Assembly (NCBI GenBank): GCA_934277865.1 | Contig: CAKQVW010000166.1 | Location: 1 to 6,510, forward strand | Source of the DNA: an uncultured Pseudobdellovibrionaceae bacterium | Lineage (GTDB): Bacteria > Bdellovibrionota > Bdellovibrionia > Bdellovibrionales > JAMPXM01 | Length of the DNA stretch: 6,510 nt | Reading direction: 5' to 3' | Shown: in pieces, positions 6,204 to 6,510 of the stretch | Layout: each line of letters starts with the position of its first letter | Numbering within the stretch: the first letter of the stretch is position 1 | Position numbers and translations under genes: made by a program | Notes under the pieces: model-generated | What the model saw: the letters and a program-made list of their open reading frames with translations, nothing else | What the model was told of the DNA's origin: nothing | Database searches by the model: none

Positions 6204-6510
6204 GGCCACCGCCACCAGATTCTTCGCCGATCAACATAATCCGCTTGCCGGCCAAAACAGACCTTAAGAAGGAGAGCTGTTTTTCTTTCTCGTATTCAGC
6301 CTTTGTGTAAAGCGTGAGGTTAATGGTTCGTCCTAAACGCTTCTCAACAGACATCAGGCGTTCGTAAACCTCACCGATACTCAATTCATCACTGACTACC
6401 AGGAGATCAATGTCGCTTGCGGCCTTGTCTGCTCCCTTTGCGACCGAGCCATAAACGAAAGCGATGGCGATCTTTTTTTGAATGGGCTTGAGGGCTATTC
6501 CTAATGGCAT
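6196..6510 (-). CDS. Nucleotidyltransferase-domain protein, N-terminus beyond the window
   Basis: The visible 104 residues carry a minimal Pol-beta-type nucleotidyltransferase fold (NTP_transf_2-like): FVYGSVAKG at 18-26 followed by SDIDLLVV at 32-39, with Asp33 and Asp35 as metal ligands. Next come a helical stretch (VYERLMSVEKRLGR) and INLTLYTKAEYEKEK. The position where many such enzymes have a third acidic residue reads INLTLY, so catalysis may be weak, absent or unusual. The tail FLRSVLAGKRIMLIGEE resembles a family in which this domain follows an N-terminal winged helix, sometimes annotated as transcriptional regulators. The ATG at the window edge is therefore probably internal and the real start further right. 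The partner is unknown; no HEPT gene adjoins it. It is co-directional with, and close to, asnB-2, but a role in polysaccharide synthesis is not evident. Confidence 0.8.
   Translation of the reverse strand: MPLGIALKPIQKKIAIAFVYGSVAKGADKAASDIDLLVVSDELSIGEVYERLMSVEKRLGRTINLTLYTKAEYEKEKQLSFLRSVLAGKRIMLIGEESGGGGRE

Noticed and set aside
6117..6510. A MNT/HEPT toxin-antitoxin pair
   Set aside because: The nucleotidyltransferase domain is present, but the following frame has only 28 codons, with no HEPT domain or RX4-6H-type motif.

Overview
All recognisable genes lie on the minus strand, so transcription runs from right to left. The content is that of an accessory or cell-surface polysaccharide locus in a bacterium of intermediate GC, probably Gram-negative. 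No rRNA, tRNA or taxonomic marker is present, so the phylum cannot be fixed from this window.

In transcription order there are five main genes and one candidate small ORF. (1) The 3' part of a nucleotidyltransferase-domain gene (6510-6196), cut by the window edge. (2) A candidate 28-codon ORF (6203-6117), overlapping the end of gene 1 and ending one base before the next start. (3) A glutamine-dependent asparagine-synthetase-family amidotransferase, AsnB-2 (6115-4283). (4) An orphan AAA-type ATPase with a C-terminal winged helix (4171-2990). (5) A second AsnB-family amidotransferase, AsnB-1 (2871-964). (6) A GT4-type glycosyltransferase (962-1), which runs off the left edge. AsnB-1 and the glycosyltransferase are separated by one base. 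The AsnB pair and the glycosyltransferase fit surface-polysaccharide synthesis, with the AsnB homologues probably amidating a sugar acid or other carboxylate rather than supplying bulk asparagine.

The most striking observation concerns the ATPase gene, which interrupts the AsnB-2/AsnB-1 pair. A perfect 32-bp direct repeat (2894-2925 and 4291-4322) brackets a 1365-bp segment holding only the ATPase gene and short, partly AT-rich flanks. The repeat is the 3' coding end of asnB-2. The left copy continues in the same reading frame to a plausible native C-terminus (KLINLAIWAK-SYFT-stop), and that stop lies 8 bases before the AsnB-1 ATG. Collapsing the two repeats restores a compact asnB-2/asnB-1 operon. 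This is the footprint of an insertion into a gene's 3' end that duplicated the target and gave asnB-2 a new terminus (KLINLAIWAK-FF-stop). No transposase or integrase is visible in the segment, so how it moved is unknown.

No stretch longer than 300 bases lacks a gene. The noncoding gaps are 2872-2989, holding the asnB-2 tail remnant and one repeat copy, and 4172-4282, an AT-rich region with a promoter-like sequence and two small inverted repeats.
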